Source: Typhlomys cinereus
Lineage: Eukaryota; Chordata; Mammalia; Rodentia; Platacanthomyidae
Length of the DNA stretch: 64,000 bases
Reading direction: 5' to 3'
Assembly: GCA_023101885.1 (NCBI GenBank)
Contig: JALPQD010000115.1
Span: forward strand, 5,820,170 to 5,884,169
The notes below the pieces were generated by a model. It was not told the DNA's origin. It saw only the letters and a list, made by a program, of their open reading frames with translations, and searched no databases. Below are positions 23,816 through 36,927 of this stretch, piece by piece (the first letter of the stretch is position 1; each line of letters begins with the position of its first letter). The translations under genes and the position numbers were made by a program.

Positions 23816-24925
23816 TTAATATTTTATTTTTTCACAAATTATCCAAGTTAATGCATCTCTGTGGAGTATGAATTTGAAGCAATTCATATCATTTGAATAA
23901 AAGTTACAATGAACAAAGTCATCAGTGTGACTTCTGAAGAGACACATTTATCCAAACCTTGGACCAACACATGCAAACAGTTTAGCCCCGGGACATCTGT
24001 AGTCTATGAATCCCTTTTTGGACTGTGGATAGCTCCTGCCAGGAACAGAACAAACTGTTTTTAAATGTGCTCCCCCTCTTTCCTATTTCCTAGTCATGAA
24101 AGAGTAATTGCCGTAGATTTGCTTCAAAAACTAAAATTAAGAGAACAGTTCTGTTGTATTTAAACTTGGCAAGGAAATAAAAAGGCATGTAGCAATGAAT
24201 GTGAAAAGAATTTGTTGGAATGGAACCAGAATGGAATTTTACAATTGGTCTATGCATCCTAGCTCTGTGCAGAGCACACCTTCAGTTTCTTGCAAAGGAA
24301 ATTCACTGCACGCACTATGGGATCATACTGTGAACTTGTAGCTCAGTTCCTGAAAGATAGCGATATTGTCATTGTGGGTGGGAAAGCACTTCATTATGGT
24401 GTTATATAATATTTACAATCTCTGACACAAGTATTAGATACCATAGCTCCCTGGGACAATCTCTCCTCCGTTCTCCTACCTGCATAGATTTGCAAATCCT
24501 TCCGGAGAGATGTAAAGCATTGCTAGTGAAGGGTCACTCTACAGAGTTATTGAGCCCAGGGTGGCTAAACAAAGACATAAAGCAAATCCACATAATTTAG
24601 TATTAGAACTTTTTCAAAAAAACCACTCTGAAGTCATGAAGACCAAGACATTTACTAAGCACCTTTCCTTACACAACATCTCACAAACTCAGTTCAGTAA
24701 ATGGAATTTGAAATCCCTTAATAACATTCCAGAAAACAGAATTCTAGGAAAGAGTTGGGATTGGTCCTTATGTTTTTTTAAGAAAAAATGATATTCACTT
24801 CAAACTCATTAACATGTAAACTGGTTTAAATATTTCCAGTATGTTCTTAGCTAAACTATTGACACTGGTGCTTGTGAAGTATTTCCAAATGTCTAGAGTA
24901 GTCCTCCCCTCTTTCCATTTTTTCC
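23816..24925. other. intergenic stretch, no gene seen
   Basis: Nothing recognisable: there is a short open frame at 24561-24791 without domain content, and otherwise AT-rich unique sequence. Confidence 0.5.
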
Positions 24926-24929
24926 CCCC

Positions 24930-25045
24930 TGACAGGGCTTCACTCTGTAAGTCAAGATAACTTCAAGCCCAAGCTACTCTTGAACTCTCTTCAAACTCCG
25001 AAATACTTTGATCAAAGATGTGCATCACCATACCCCACTGACTAT
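24930..25045 (-). mobile_element. B1-like SINE, old
   Basis: This is reversed B1 text (CAGGGCTTCACTCTGTAAGT, then a GATGTGCATCACCATACCCC end). It is highly diverged. Confidence 0.6.
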
Positions 25046-26715
25046 AACTATTTCTAGGTAAAATTCTAGGCTTTGAGCTTGATGCATTCTAGCTACATCA
25101 GCAATTAGAAGTTTTACTGTAAGTGGAAAGGGAGAAGCAGCCATTGCTAGATGCTGCCTCTTAGCACCAAAGCTGGAAGATTCCTCTCTTCCCCTCAGAC
25201 TGCTTGCAGGTGTTGATTGTCATATGTGTGATGACTTTCTTTCCTAAGATTCCTATGATGTCTGACTTTTCCTGGACAATCAATGTGTGGAAGGAGAAGA
25301 TACCCAGCCAGGGTATCTTTACCCCCTGGGGGGAAATCCTATCAGCCCCTAAACCTCTAGAGACAGTAGCTGTCTGAAGTACTGTATTTAATGAAGAATA
25401 GTATCTGCAAGAGAGAACTGAAATATTGCCAGCACATCATTTATTAAAGAAATTAGATTTGTGATAGCCAGCAAGGCCTGACCATCAAAATAATTCTTGT
25501 TCTATATTCCAATGCAATTGGTAAATTTATGTAGTGTAAGTATTCTTCCTTGTTGCTTCTCCGAAAAAGAAAGACATTTTATCCAAGTACGACTTAAATC
25601 ATTTCCACATCTCTGTCTTTGGATCAGAAATCACAGGCTTCATAAAAGAGTTGATCATTGACTCAGATGAAGTCCTCAGTTCCTTGATAACTAGTGTCAA
25701 GCACAAACAGGAACACAAGCAAATGAAGCGTACACCATACAAATGGCTGCAGCTTCCACTGAACAGAGCTAAAAAAGATGCATGAAGTGGTTGAAAATTG
25801 CAGTTTGAAGGGGGTAACTGGCCAAGCGCAGTGATGAATTGTTGCTGCAAAACATGAACTGGACCAGGTCAGGGAAAGAAGAACCTTGTGACAAGGTACA
25901 ATGTCAATTGCACACATATGAGATTGTGCTTGAGATTTGCGATACTACAAAGAACTACCAAAAACACACAGATTCCAATCATGTCTAAGTCAGGCTAGCT
26001 GTGTAAGATTTTTACTTGTGGTTCTGAACAGATTATTTTACTTCATCCTCAGAAATCACTGGACACACTGACATATCATCCACACACCAGTACAGCAAAC
26101 CAGATGAAAAATCAGTGGGCCATACATGCAAAAAAAAAAAAAGAAAGTAAGAGGGTCACTGGTTGGGAAGCAGGTTTGTAATAGGAAAAGAAGGAGGGAA
26201 AGGGATCAGTTAACATGGGTGAAAAAAAAATTTATGAAATTTCCAAAGAATAAAAATTTAAAAAGAATTTTTAAACTAAAAAAACAAAAATCATCGGAAG
26301 CTTATTTACCTACACGTAGGAACTAAGTCTGACAATTAGCTTTCTTGATTTTACAAGTGAAAGACAGTTTGCCCACCTTCCACAAAGTCCCCGGCAGAGG
26401 CACTGTGCAGCTCTTGGGTCCTGGAGAGGTCGACAGTGAGTCAACCCTGAAGCACCTGGGCAGAAGCCTCAGCCTCACCATTAGATCTCAATATAATATG
26501 GAGATTTACAGGACAAATGGAGAAAAAAACACAACAAAGATAAATTTGCTTGGCATTTAACACCGTGTTTCAACTTCTGTGGAATCCAGATGGCTGAAAG
26601 GGCTAATAAAGAAAAACAAAACCAACATTTGTTCTGAAGTGTTCATGCTGAAAGGTGGTTCAAATGCCAGTAGGAATGGGGAGCAACGAAAACATTTTAA
26701 AAATCACAAGAGCCT
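25046..26715. other. intergenic stretch below the Pnpla8 3' end
   Basis: No exon is recognised. An A-rich segment lies at 26110-26290. The sequence is otherwise unique-looking. Confidence 0.5.
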
Positions 26716-27495
26716 TTCAATGATTATTTAAGCAGTTTATTGTTGTTAAGAATATTTTCTTAGTAAATTCAAACAATTGATTTTGTAACAGCAGAGTAGG
26801 CTAGAGCTAGATTGAGAAAACACAGCATTATCTTGAAATTCAAGGGGAAAGGTAGTTCACTGGGAATTCAATCATTTTTAACCCAACAATACACATATAT
26901 ATATATTTTTAGAAAAAGCAAATTTTGAATAGAAAGCTGTATCTAGTTCTTTCATATTTCAAATGTGAAAGTACTTGAATAGAGAAAATTCTACTTTTCT
27001 GCATCTACTTAGATGATATAGTAAAAGAGAGCACATGGATCCTGAATGAGGCTAGAGAAAATGTTTAGTATAAACGTAAAAAGAAATTAGCTTTTCCACA
27101 TGAAAGAAAATCAGTGATCACATAAATTCAACATGATTATGATCACTAAAGCAAAAGCACAAAATATATTTCAGTTTCTTGTTTGGCACATATATTAATA
27201 AACTTTCAAACATCAAACAAATTTAACACCAGTGTCTACAAAAATGAACTAGCACAATAATAAAACGCCTAAAACTTAGTTAACTATAAACATTTAAAAA
27301 ATCCTAATTCCCATATGACTTCCGTAACCAAACAATCTTCTGTGCTGTGCAAGCTGGTCAAAGCACTGTCTTTTTTCAGGATTCCTCAGGCTTCATGAGC
27401 AATCCAGCTCACTCATGTTGAATTCCCCAGCTCCTCACTGAATTTGGTGGATCTTCTGAACAAGCCTTTGTTGTGAGAACATAGGCATCTGCTTC
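26716..27495 (-). other. Pnpla8: Pnpla8 3'UTR (end inferred)
   Basis: This sequence follows the stop codon at 27498-27496. The first strong minus-strand AATAAA I find is at 26741-26736 (TTTATT on the plus strand), and cleavage would fall some 15-25 bases further on. A short AT repeat is at 26888-26906. The exact end needs transcript data. Confidence 0.45.
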
Positions 27496-27770
27496 TCACA
27501 GTTTTGAAAAGAATGGAAGGCCTTCATACATGTCTGTTTTCAACTTTATCCAGTCATTAATCTTCTGCAGTGTTGTTTTCTCCTGACTTAATATTTTTGC
27601 AACTTTCTTCATCTTTTGTTCATTTCTTTCTATGTACTTCAACCCTTCCAACTGTAGCTGATCCAGCTTCTCATTTCGACTTTCATCTAGAGGTATGTTT
27701 TCACACATGACAGGATTGAATCTAAAATACGTGTCAGGAGGCAACAGACCATCAAGCATTATGTGGACTT
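27496..27770 (-). CDS. Pnpla8: Pnpla8 coding exon 9 (C-terminus, stop)
   Basis: The acceptor TTTTCACAG|AAGTCCACA is at 27771. The exon encodes residues about 684-774 (EVHIMLDGLLPPDTYFRFNP, then a basic helical tail) and ends in ...GLPFFSKL at 27498-27496. The terminal SKL is a type-1 peroxisomal targeting signal, known in this enzyme, which also has a mitochondrial N-terminus. The first codon is completed by the last base of exon 8. The sequence is close to the mammalian protein, with no break. Confidence 0.97.
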
Positions 27771-28437
27771 CTGTGAAAACAAAAGCAGGAGTCTTAGATA
27801 AGAAAATGAGGTTTGGTGTGAGTTATCTGCAGTAATAATTCAGGGGGTGTAGTGTGAGTTACTCTGCAGTGACGCATTTATTTTTTCATTTAATTAAAAT
27901 AATTTTACATACATTCCACAGACTTGCTTATTTTACCAATCAAAATAATAGTGTGAATAAATAATTCATAATAAGAACAAAAGTAAAAATTCTTCACATA
28001 CTTTGTTAAATTAAAAAGCCTGTGACAGGAAGTCCAGAGGGTTTTGAGAAGGGGGAAGGTCTGATTTATATTGAAATGGATGGCTTTGGGCTTTGTAAGA
28101 AAACTAGGTGCAGCAAGAAGGAAAGCGATAATTTTTTTGCCACACAAGTAATAATCTTAAGTCCTTAAATTCTCACAGTTACTAGCAGCACCAGAACCAC
28201 TTGACTCCTTTTGTTACTTTCCCCTTTCTTGATTGGCACAGGACTTTCAACTTAAACCTTTGTGCCACGTCTGCTTTAGACATCTCTCCAGCCATATGCA
28301 GACGAGGGTGGTGCTGACAGCAAGGAAAAAGAAAACAACAAATACTTGTTCTCATGTGCTTTCTATCTCTAAGCCCACAAGACATTCACAGTTGAGATCA
28401 GTTTAAAGGTATTAAAGTAGCCCTGCAACGGGTTCAC

Positions 28438-28633
28438 CTTCCGTATCTGTAGCACTGTTGATAACATTAGAAAGCTTGGTTTTCAGGCTGGTTTGTGTCG
28501 TCACGTTCCTCACGTCACTCTCGTACCGTCCGGTGCCCAAGGACACTATGCACTCTAGTGGGACATCTGGCCAGAGACATTTACACTCATGCATGGCTAG
28601 TGCTGAAGGGTTATTCAGAAGCAAGCCTCCATC
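28438..28633 (-). CDS. Pnpla8: Pnpla8 coding exon 8 (catalytic Asp)
   Basis: The acceptor is TTTTGCAG|GATGGAGG and the donor is GAAG|GTGAAC. Residues 619-684 begin with the DGG motif (D619), the Asp of the patatin Ser-Asp dyad, and continue LLLNNPSALAMHECKCLW and VSLGTGRYES. The exon is 196 bp and ends in phase 1. Confidence 0.97.
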
Positions 28634-29774
28634 CTGCAAAACAAAAGTTAAAGAGAAACATCAACATTTAATACAGGAAAAAGCTGATAAGCCAAACAAC
28701 AAATTATTTAAATGAGAAGTTCCTTGACAATGAAATTTATTTTATAGCATATACCATTAATTTGTAACAAAACCATCAGTCTTGAGGATATTTCATACTA
28801 AGTTTTCCTTTCCTGTTCTAAACATTCTTTTGAGTTGCTTTGTATATAATGCTCAAAAATATTGAAATGGACTTAACAGCCTCTTATGGCACATTAAGAT
28901 AGTTAGTGGCTAATACACAGTAGATCTATACAAAGCTAACAAGAAAAGAACTGTGATCCCACCAAACAAGACTAGTTCGTCTCTTGTAAGTCAAATAAAA
29001 CCAAACTAGTTTTAAGTTAGCTGGAATTTTAATAATACAATTTTTAAGTACCACACCCATAGTTCAAATAAAACTAAGGAAGGCAAAAAGTTCGTACTTC
29101 TAAGCATGTATCAGTAGCAACATGATTTTGAATGGCTCAAAATAAAAGGCAAAACATGGTAATAGAGTACTTTAAAATGCATCAGTAGAAGTATTTAAAA
29201 TTATGGTCAAACTGTAACTCAATGAATCGTTTGACTATATTGAAACAGGAGACACTAGTGTGTAACCCTCCTGGGTATCAGTTCTCTCCTCTCTTCTATG
29301 CCTTCGGGCTGGGGATGAGTAGTGGTACCTTGAGTATTTACTATTTCACTTAGAAAACTGTGCTTTCGTCACTCCTCAGTGTGTCTGTATGTGACTCACA
29401 CATGCCAAGTTTTTACATCACCCATAGGAACTCAACCTCTATACCTTCTTTAATCAGCTTATCTGCAAAACTTTATCAATGTACTTTATTAGACCTTACT
29501 GAAATAATTAAGAATCAGTAGTAATTTTGTGTCTAGTTTCCACTGAAAATGAGTCTCTATTATTTGTTCATATAGTTGAAAATGCAATTTCATTCAATAT
29601 TCATACATTATTCCATTATTTGGATACACCACAGTTAATTCATTCGCCAGTTGAAAGCAGTCTTTTTAAACAATTATCTTCATAAATCTGTTGAAAGTGG
29701 GCTAAAGAAACAGCACAGTGGGTAAAACACTTGCTATGCAAGTGTAAATGTCTTAAAACCCATTAAAAGTTGGG

Positions 29775-29985
29775 CATAGTAGCAGAGGGCCCAAAGGTGA
29801 ATCCAGGAATCATTTTGGATTGCTTCTACCTCCTTTATGCTTCGCTCTGGGATTTCCCAGGCTCCATGTTCCAGAGCTGGAACTGCCACTTCTGCCTGGT
29901 GTTTTTACATGGAATTCTGCATCTGCACTCAGGACCTTCTGCTTGTGAGGCAGAGTTAACTCCTAAGTCATCTCTCCAGCCCAGT
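29775..29985 (-). mobile_element. composite SINE, older subfamily
   Basis: Reversed copy in Pnpla8 intron 7. It ends TCATCTCTCCAGCCCA at about 29982 and has the middle block GCTTCTACCTCCTTTATGCT. It is related to the copies at 1130 and 55362. Confidence 0.7.
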
Positions 29986-30021
29986 GGTAATAATTCTTTT
30001 ACAACTGTACAGTCAACTTAC

Positions 30022-30216
30022 TTGATGAAGATCATTTCCCAGTGCATATTCCGCAAAGTAGCCAGGAGCAGCTGATGAGGCTCTGATGGCCTGCCACATT
30101 TTATACTGACAGCCTCCCAGATAATGAGAGTTGATTCCAGGAAAATGACCATAGTTTCTGAATACGAAAGCCTTTGGTACTATCCCTCTGTTTACTATGC
30201 TACTTACAGCAGCTAC
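30022..30216 (-). CDS. Pnpla8: Pnpla8 coding exon 7
   Basis: The acceptor is TTTCTCTAG|GTAGCTGCT and the donor is CATCAA|GTAAGT. It is an in-phase exon of 195 bp encoding residues 554-618 (VAAVSSIVNRG, FRNYGHFPGINSHYLGGC, WQAIRASSAAPGYFAEYALG). It belongs to the patatin-like domain and immediately precedes the catalytic DGG. Confidence 0.97.
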
Positions 30217-30259
30217 CTAGAGAAACACAAAGTAAGTAACTGTTAAAAGTAATGTCTGG

Positions 30260-30644
30260 CCCACAAAGTCTAGCTTTGCCTAAAGGCACCAAGATCCTTG
30301 GAGGCAAGGGATTGACAACCACAGTAGTGTTCCTATGCTTAAGGGGAACACAGGAAAGGGTTCAGGGAAATGCCACTGGGTCCTTGTACGTCGTCGAGAG
30401 GAGGGCCCAGAGGAGAGTCTGGCATGCACACTAAAAGATTCTCTGGGGATTGGCAGAGGGGGGAGGCACTGGGGGATGGGGAGGGAGGGGTGAGGGGAGG
30501 GCGAGCAGGGGGTTGGGGGGGAGGGAGGGAGGGAATCAGTGTACCTACTAAGTTTGTATGAGCGGAAATAATAATAAAAAATGTTAAAAAATTTTAAAAA
30601 AACCAAATTGAAATTCCTCACCTTTGAAATTATAACAAAAAAAG
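30260..30644 (+). mobile_element. short L1 3' fragment with apparent 3' transduction
   Basis: Plus-oriented L1 3'UTR ending GAGCGGAAATAATAATAAAA near 30572, then an A-rich tail to about 30602. About 34 bp of other sequence follow (30603-30636), then a second short A run. The 12-bp duplication AGTAATGTCTGG is at 30248-30259 and 30645-30656. It lies in intron 6 only 44 bp upstream (in Pnpla8 sense) of the exon 7 acceptor. Confidence 0.88.
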
Positions 30645-30689
30645 AGTAATGTCTGGAATATATAAAAATTCGACTTTATCTGCTTGTTT

Positions 30690-30780
30690 ACTTTAGGATA
30701 TGGCCTCACTCTGTAGACCTGGCTAATATAAAACTCACTTTGTAGTCCAGCCTGGCCTTGAACTTATGGCAATTTTCCTA
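30690..30780 (-). mobile_element. B1-like SINE fragment
   Basis: This is reversed B1 text (TGGCCTCACTCTGTAGACCT, AGCCTGGCCTTGAACTTATG). Confidence 0.65.
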
Positions 30781-31082
30781 AGAATTATGTGAAAAAACAA
30801 CAATAATAAGAGAGACATATTTTACTATCTGATTAAATTTTAAAAGAAAGTAACACATTTCTAGATTCTCAATTCATAGGCAATAATTGATGCAATTATG
30901 ATAAAAACTATGTAACAATTAACAAATGTATTTTTATATTGCCATTTAAAAATTAAGTCTGTTCCTGTGCTCTTTCAAGGCACTGTAATTTTTAGTAAAG
31001 TCATACTATTTCTTTATGTCAACTCATAAATTCTCAAGGTCTTTGGATCATAGTTACTAAAACTTAGTAACTTAAGCATTTC

Positions 31083-31358
31083 TTTTTTTAAAATTTTTTT
31101 ATTATTTATTCAATTGTGCGTGCGTGTGTGTGTCTGTGTGTGTGTGTAGAACCACGGGCAAATTCAGGAACCACCATGGACGCCTCCACCTCCTCCTTGT
31201 TTACTCTGCCCTGGGATTCACAGGCTCCGCCCTACCAGGACCGGAAATGCAGGCAATCCCGCTTCTGCCTGGCGTCTATACGTGGAGTCTAGGATCCAAA
31301 CTCAGGACCTTCCACCTGCAAGGCAGAGGCTTAACCCTTGAGCCACCTCTCCAGCCCA
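31083..31358 (-). mobile_element. composite SINE, full length
   Basis: Same subfamily as 419-712, reversed, with a TG-rich run at about 31118-31147 and its head at the right (GCCACCTCTCCAGCCC). A 17-bp duplication AGTAACTTAAGCATTTC (31066-31082) matches 31359-31375 with one mismatch. Confidence 0.88.
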
Positions 31359-32009
31359 GTAACTTAAGAATTTCTATTTAAATAACTTAAGCATCAATTA
31401 TTTCAGGGTTCAAATTTTATAGATGTCTACTGAGAAAATGTGTTGTTAAGTGTTGATTTTGTACAATACAACTTAAGAGACAGAAGGGCCAAAGCTTTTG
31501 CATTCCATACCAAGCTTTGCCAAGAATCTGTTGGTCTTGACATTCAATAAACAAAGGTTATATCCTAAATTCTTGTAAGTAATCTGTGACTTGAGGACAC
31601 TGTGGATAGGTAGCTGCTTACTATAATACAGAGACCTTTCTATAATCAGTATGCAGAGAAAGCTGAATTAAGAAATATGTGGTTGACCACTCAATCAAAA
31701 TGTAGTATTTTCTGATATGGTTCAAGTTTTCCATGCTCACATCTATTTTTTTATTCAATATTGGCAGTTTCCGCAATTTAGAAGCATACTAAGGAGGCAT
31801 GAGAGGATGGGATATAGGAGAGGCTGAGGGAATTAAATAAAAATGAAACAAATAGAAACATCCTATGTTATTAATATGTCAAAAGATATTTCTTTAAAAA
31901 AGGAATAAGAAAAAAATAAAAAAGGAATAAGAATGGACAGTTTCTATGCAAAGAGACACAGAGAGAAAAACAAAACAAAACAAAAAAGCCCTTAGAACAT
32001 GGTGGTTGG

Positions 32010-33600
32010 TCCACTTAGGATACAGTGACAATTAAAACTATACTAGACGTAGCAGTAATGTGATACTTCCTGATTAAGTTGTTGGTCAGAGAGATCTAAA
32101 GCTCCTCCAAACAGTTTAGGCTTTTGCCATTGCTCTCAGTTGCCCTCTAAACAAGGGACAATAAGACCCTATTACTGAAGATGCAACACATATGGATCAT
32201 AGGACATGGGCAGAAAACATCTACTGACACTGGTTTGGACGCTTCCTCCTTGCTGGATAACTTACACAGTGCCAGAAAATATGTAGAAGCTACTGAGGAA
32301 GAAAACAATCCAAGGTCTTATCAAATTGTGAGATCTGCAAGTAACAATAAAAATCACCATGGCAAAAGGTGAACACCAGTGTAACAATGGCATGAGTATC
32401 AAGGAGACAACCAACTCTCTGATTGGATTTAAGACCCACTTGTCAGAATGGAACACATTACTAATACTGTAACCTAGAACAAGAACCTATGAAAGGGAAG
32501 GAAATGGTATCAAGGTATACCAGTTACCCTCTTCTATTTCTGTGAGACAAGTTTCTAACTCAACTAACTTAATGGGAGAAAGGAAATTTATTCAGTTTCC
32601 AGAGGGGAGATAAAGCCTCACAATAGTGGGAAAGGCATGGCTGGCAGAAGATGGAGGTTGTCTAAGCCATGTCCTTCATGTGGGTTGAGAACTGTAAAAT
32701 GCCAACTGAAAGACCTCTTCCAGAAGTAAGGTGGGACTAATCAATTTCAAGGCTCACTTCCTGTGACTGTCTTCTTCCAGCAAGGCTAGAAGGTGCCGTA
32801 TGACCTTCCCAAACAACTACAGATTCAAATACAACATGTTGTCTATGGGGACAACTCACATTTCAAACCATGACACAAGGGAAGAAAAGACTATGAATTT
32901 TTAGCTAAGAAGACAGTATACCAAACTGCTTTGTAAATACTTATTATTCCTATAGATTGAAAGAGCACTTAACACTCAACCTAGAAACCTCATTCCACAA
33001 CAGAAGGTGTTTATTACTGAAAAGTATGACTTGCCAAAGTGCAGAAAATAAAGTGTCTGTGGACTGCTTGTCCCTAAACAAGACATATAAGCCTCACCCA
33101 CTTCCACTCCAAGGCTCAAGGAATACAGAAGAAGGGGCAGCAAGATTGTTAAATCTGAAGTGCGAAGGTAGTGGACCATGCATTATGTCCTGGACATGAC
33201 ATAGTTGTGATATACAAGATTTCAGGGCAGATATGTATACTTACACAAGAAGTGCATGGGAATTGTCTTATCAACATCTCATCATAACACCAGAATGATC
33301 TCAAGAAACTCCACACCACTCTGAGAGACTGATGAGGAAAGTAAAGAAGGATGTGTTTCTCAATGGTATATCCACTAATCTAGAATGCTTGCTGAGCATA
33401 AATCAAATCAGACATAAGTCACCACAGACTAGAAACAGTGGGCCACACAGTAAAAAGATTTGAAAATAGTCTGGCAGAGGAGATGAAGGGTTGTAAGGGG
33501 AAAGGAGGAGAGATGGGATTTGTGACTAAAGGTCGAAAATATTATAAAGTCACTATATTCATCTTTATAACACTAAGTAAATAAAAAGGCAAATAATTTT
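32010..33600 (+). repeat. unclassified interspersed repeat 'X', longest copy
   Basis: This is the most complete of three copies. It aligns with 49100-49740 and, in part, with 883-1015 and 1555-2500. A different repeat of about 365 bp interrupts it at about 32515-32880. It ends in an A-rich segment near 33545-33600. It lies in Pnpla8 intron 6 in antisense orientation. I do not recognise the family. Confidence 0.55.
32515..32880 (-). repeat. LTR-like repeat nested in repeat X
   Basis: It starts near GTTACCCTCTTCTATTTCTG and ends near TTTCAAACCATGAC. Its text is related to 9555-9880 and 23270-23560. The flanking X sequence resumes at about 32877, judged against the uninterrupted copy at 49590-49640. 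Confidence 0.5.
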
Positions 33601-34354
33601 TAAAAAGCAGCACACATCTATACAAAACAGAGTCCTGCAAACACAGAAGCACATAAAGGACAAAGCGCACCTGAAGTGCTCTTGATCAAGACTGTGATCT
33701 GCCTACTGTTCCATCCTCATCCCACAGGCTGCCTCAGATCCTCGAGCTTGAGTCTTCAGGAACGCTTGCAGTTCCTGGAATTCTCTTTGAGTTCTGCACA
33801 ATTGATTTTATTCTCTGTCTCTTTGCCAGCAATGTTCCCACTCACTATCCCTCACAATGAGCTCTCAGAGAGCACCCTCCTTACATCCCTTTACATGTAT
33901 GCTGTCAGAGAACTGCTGGAGTGTTCTACAGCACTTATTTCAGGAAACAACCTCATTTATTCGATTACTTATTCATCATCTTGCTCCACAGCATCATCAC
34001 GCGTGTGTCGATCACAGTACTGACACAACATAGCAGTCAATTTTGCTGAATGAATGAAGCTATGAGCAACTGAAAAGGCATGTTTGATTTATCTTCCTTA
34101 CAGCTTGCCATCAAAGGATAGATACTGAGCCACACAGGATTCCTAGACATGTAAGATATATTCCTTCATCAAACAATTTTTTAAAGATTATCAAGCTAGA
34201 CCCATCTCAGATTATCAAATTTCAAACAAATAAATGAGACTAAACAGAGACATATCTAAGTGACATTAAATTTTTAAAATATGGATTCTATTTGCACTTA
34301 TTATAATCATATTATTGCACATAAATTTCTCCTTAAAATCTAGAGCATGGACAA

Positions 34355-34555
34355 ATAGTCTGTCCAATGTTAGGTAAAGCACTGCTTACAAACCTGGTGA
34401 TCTGAGATTGATCCCCAGAAGCCTACGTGATGGAGAATTGACTTCCAGAAGCTGTTCTCTGACTTCTACCCATGTCCCATGGCATACATATGCATATGCA
34501 CGTCTCTTTTCTCTCTATTCTTTCCTTCCTCTCTCCTCTCAGACAAATAAAAAAA
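34355..34555 (+). mobile_element. B3-like SINE
   Basis: The text GTGATCTGAGATTGATCCCC is followed by a TGACTTCCAGAAGCTGTTCT block, a CT-rich region and an A-rich tail at about 34548-34558. Confidence 0.7.
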
Positions 34556-34850
34556 AATCTAAAGTAGAAATACTACGATTTTCCTTAAATCACTAGATTT
34601 GATCAAAGTAATTTAGATTAAAAAATAACTCTTCCTTATTAGTCATAAGTTCATGATTTTTAAACTTCAGTATACTTTTTCACCATACAGAAAAGACCTA
34701 ATGACCACATTCTGTAATAGAGAATGATCCACAGATAAGGAATTAATTCATTAGAAAAAATTCCTAAGAATTTTTCTCTTTATAAGAGTCCACAGAACAA
34801 ATGTTTTCTCCAGTCTCTGTGATTTCATACTTACGAGACCCTAAACTTAC

Positions 34851-34908
34851 CTTAGGACATGTAGGGTTCCTTGCTGTCTCAATCATCAATGCAGAGCCCA
34901 TTCTATCC
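34851..34908 (-). CDS. Pnpla8: Pnpla8 coding exon 6
   Basis: A 58-bp micro-exon with acceptor CAATAAAG|GGATAG and donor CCTAAG|GTAAGT. It encodes residues 534-553 (DRMGSALMIETARNPTCPK). Its first base completes the Lys codon split with exon 5. It was found only through its splice sites and frame. Confidence 0.95.
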
Positions 34909-35680
34909 CTTTATTGAACAAGAATAAATGAATGATATAACATTATTTTATTTCTTGTCAATATACTAATTATTGCTTTCCCATGGTGGCTTTGTTCAAG
35001 TTCAACAAGGGACAAAAAAGGAATGTACCAATCTCTTCCCAGAAGTTTATAATCCCATTAATATACATCAAACAATATGCAGTACTATGCACACAAAAAG
35101 CATCTGGTAGTTTTTAACTTGGTTTTACAAGGACTTTTGCAACCTTTTTAAAATCTTAAAATAGTAATATGATTTCATGAGTGCTGATATATATATTATT
35201 TTCCCAGTAAACACAAAAAACCAGGAAGTAACATTTTCCAATTGGAAAAAATATTAATATTTCACATAAACTGATATTCTTCACATCAATACTAACATGA
35301 ACACATAAACACACTCAAACATCTATCTAATCTGGAAAAAACTAAAAGGAAATAGACTATAAGTTCTATAACTTTTAACAATAGTATTGGGGCAATTTTA
35401 AATATATTTGTTTAGCTTTGCTGTATTTTGAAAGAAAGTTAAAATTTACTGTTTTAGAATAAAAATTGAGGAATGCTATGTCAAACAAAAGTAAAAATAT
35501 ACAAATATATATGGTTTCTTTTTTAAAAAGGCAATTATAACTTGTTCCTACAAACTTTATGGTTATCTCCAGTTGGCAGGAGTGGTAGTTTAATACTTTT
35601 TATATTTTCAGTAGTTTTCAATTTTAACATCTATAATCACCTATATAATCTTAATATTTTTACAAAGAAGCATAACTTAC

Positions 35681-35852
35681 TTAAGGATCTTTTCCCATGT
35701 TTGACTGTCATAGAATGCATGGCTCCAACTCATTTTGACTGTTCCAACAATGACATTTTGTGAAAACACATCTGATCCCAATTTTCGATAAAGTTCCTCA
35801 CACTCATCCAGTGGCATATGAAACAATCCCAGCATGAAGGCTAGTATGGCAC
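35681..35852 (-). CDS. Pnpla8: Pnpla8 coding exon 5
   Basis: The acceptor is CCTTGCAG|GTGCC and the donor is CTTAA|GTAAGT. Residues 477-534 follow directly on the GVSTG nucleophile elbow (AILAFMLGLFHMPLDECEEL, KLGSDVFSQN, MSWSHAFYDSQTWEKIL). It is 172 bp and ends in phase 2. Confidence 0.97.
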
Positions 35853-36927
35853 CTGCAAGGAAGAATGTTCATTTTTATTAGCAGTGATTGTTATGTACTT
35901 AAAATGCAGAATATCTAAAGGTGGGGTCCTGTTTAAAATTTTCATACTTTGTCACCTGAACAAATTAGCTTTTCATAGTACAAATTTTTCCATTTGTGAA
36001 ATGGGTTTAAATAATTACAACCCATATGTACCTCATACTCTGGAATAACACATGTAAAAAATTGTATCTGGTACCAAAAGGAATAAATAAATGTCTCCAA
36101 GACAATAAAATTTTAAAAATACATAACAATGCCTTACACTAAATTAATAACATATAAGAAATCATGGCAAATAAAAGCCTAACATTGCCAAATTACTTAG
36201 CTTTACTAATATGACCAAATTATTAAGCAATTACTGTTTGAATAAGAAACCAGGAACTCCAGGATGTCCTTTCAAGTAACTGACTTCATAGTTATAACTG
36301 GCAGGGACACACTGCCACCTTGTGGGTCTAATTTGAAACTCTGAATAAAGAGAAAAGGGAGGAGATGAGATGGCCAGACATAGCAAAGCCCTATTTATCT
36401 CTCAACCAGAAGTAGCAATAAAACATAAAGAAGCAAACAAGAAATCTTACCATAATATAATCTAAAAAATTTACAGTGATTGGTATTATGCCAGAAACAG
36501 ATCAGAACTTGTATTTAAAAATCTAATGTTTTTCATATTACTAATGATTTCTTATGTTTCTGAATTGTCCCTGCAATGGCTGTCAGCATTTACTTTTGGC
36601 AATCAATACCCTTTGGGTAAAAATTCAATACTAAACATGTAGATCTAGATCTAGATTTCTAATTGTACTTATAGTGATCTTTAGAAGCAGCTAATTAGGG
36701 AGAAATGAATATAAAACTTATGAAGAATGAATACAATACAGTAAAAAATTATTAGGTAAACAGTAAAATCACAGGAATTATTACCTTAACTTGCCAATTT
36801 CTTCTATATAACCATGAAGCTACAATTTCCTATGTATACCAACTAGAAGTATTTAAAATTATTTTATAAAACACAGACACATTTGTCACTATAAATTATG
36901 GCTTCAAACAGCTGGAAGCAAATTACT

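Noticed and set aside
32515..32923. 8-bp GTATACCA duplication as proof of a hAT transposon
   Set aside because: Alignment to the uninterrupted copy at 49.6 kb puts the right-hand GTATACCA inside the older flanking repeat, so the match is probably chance. No terminal inverted repeats were seen.
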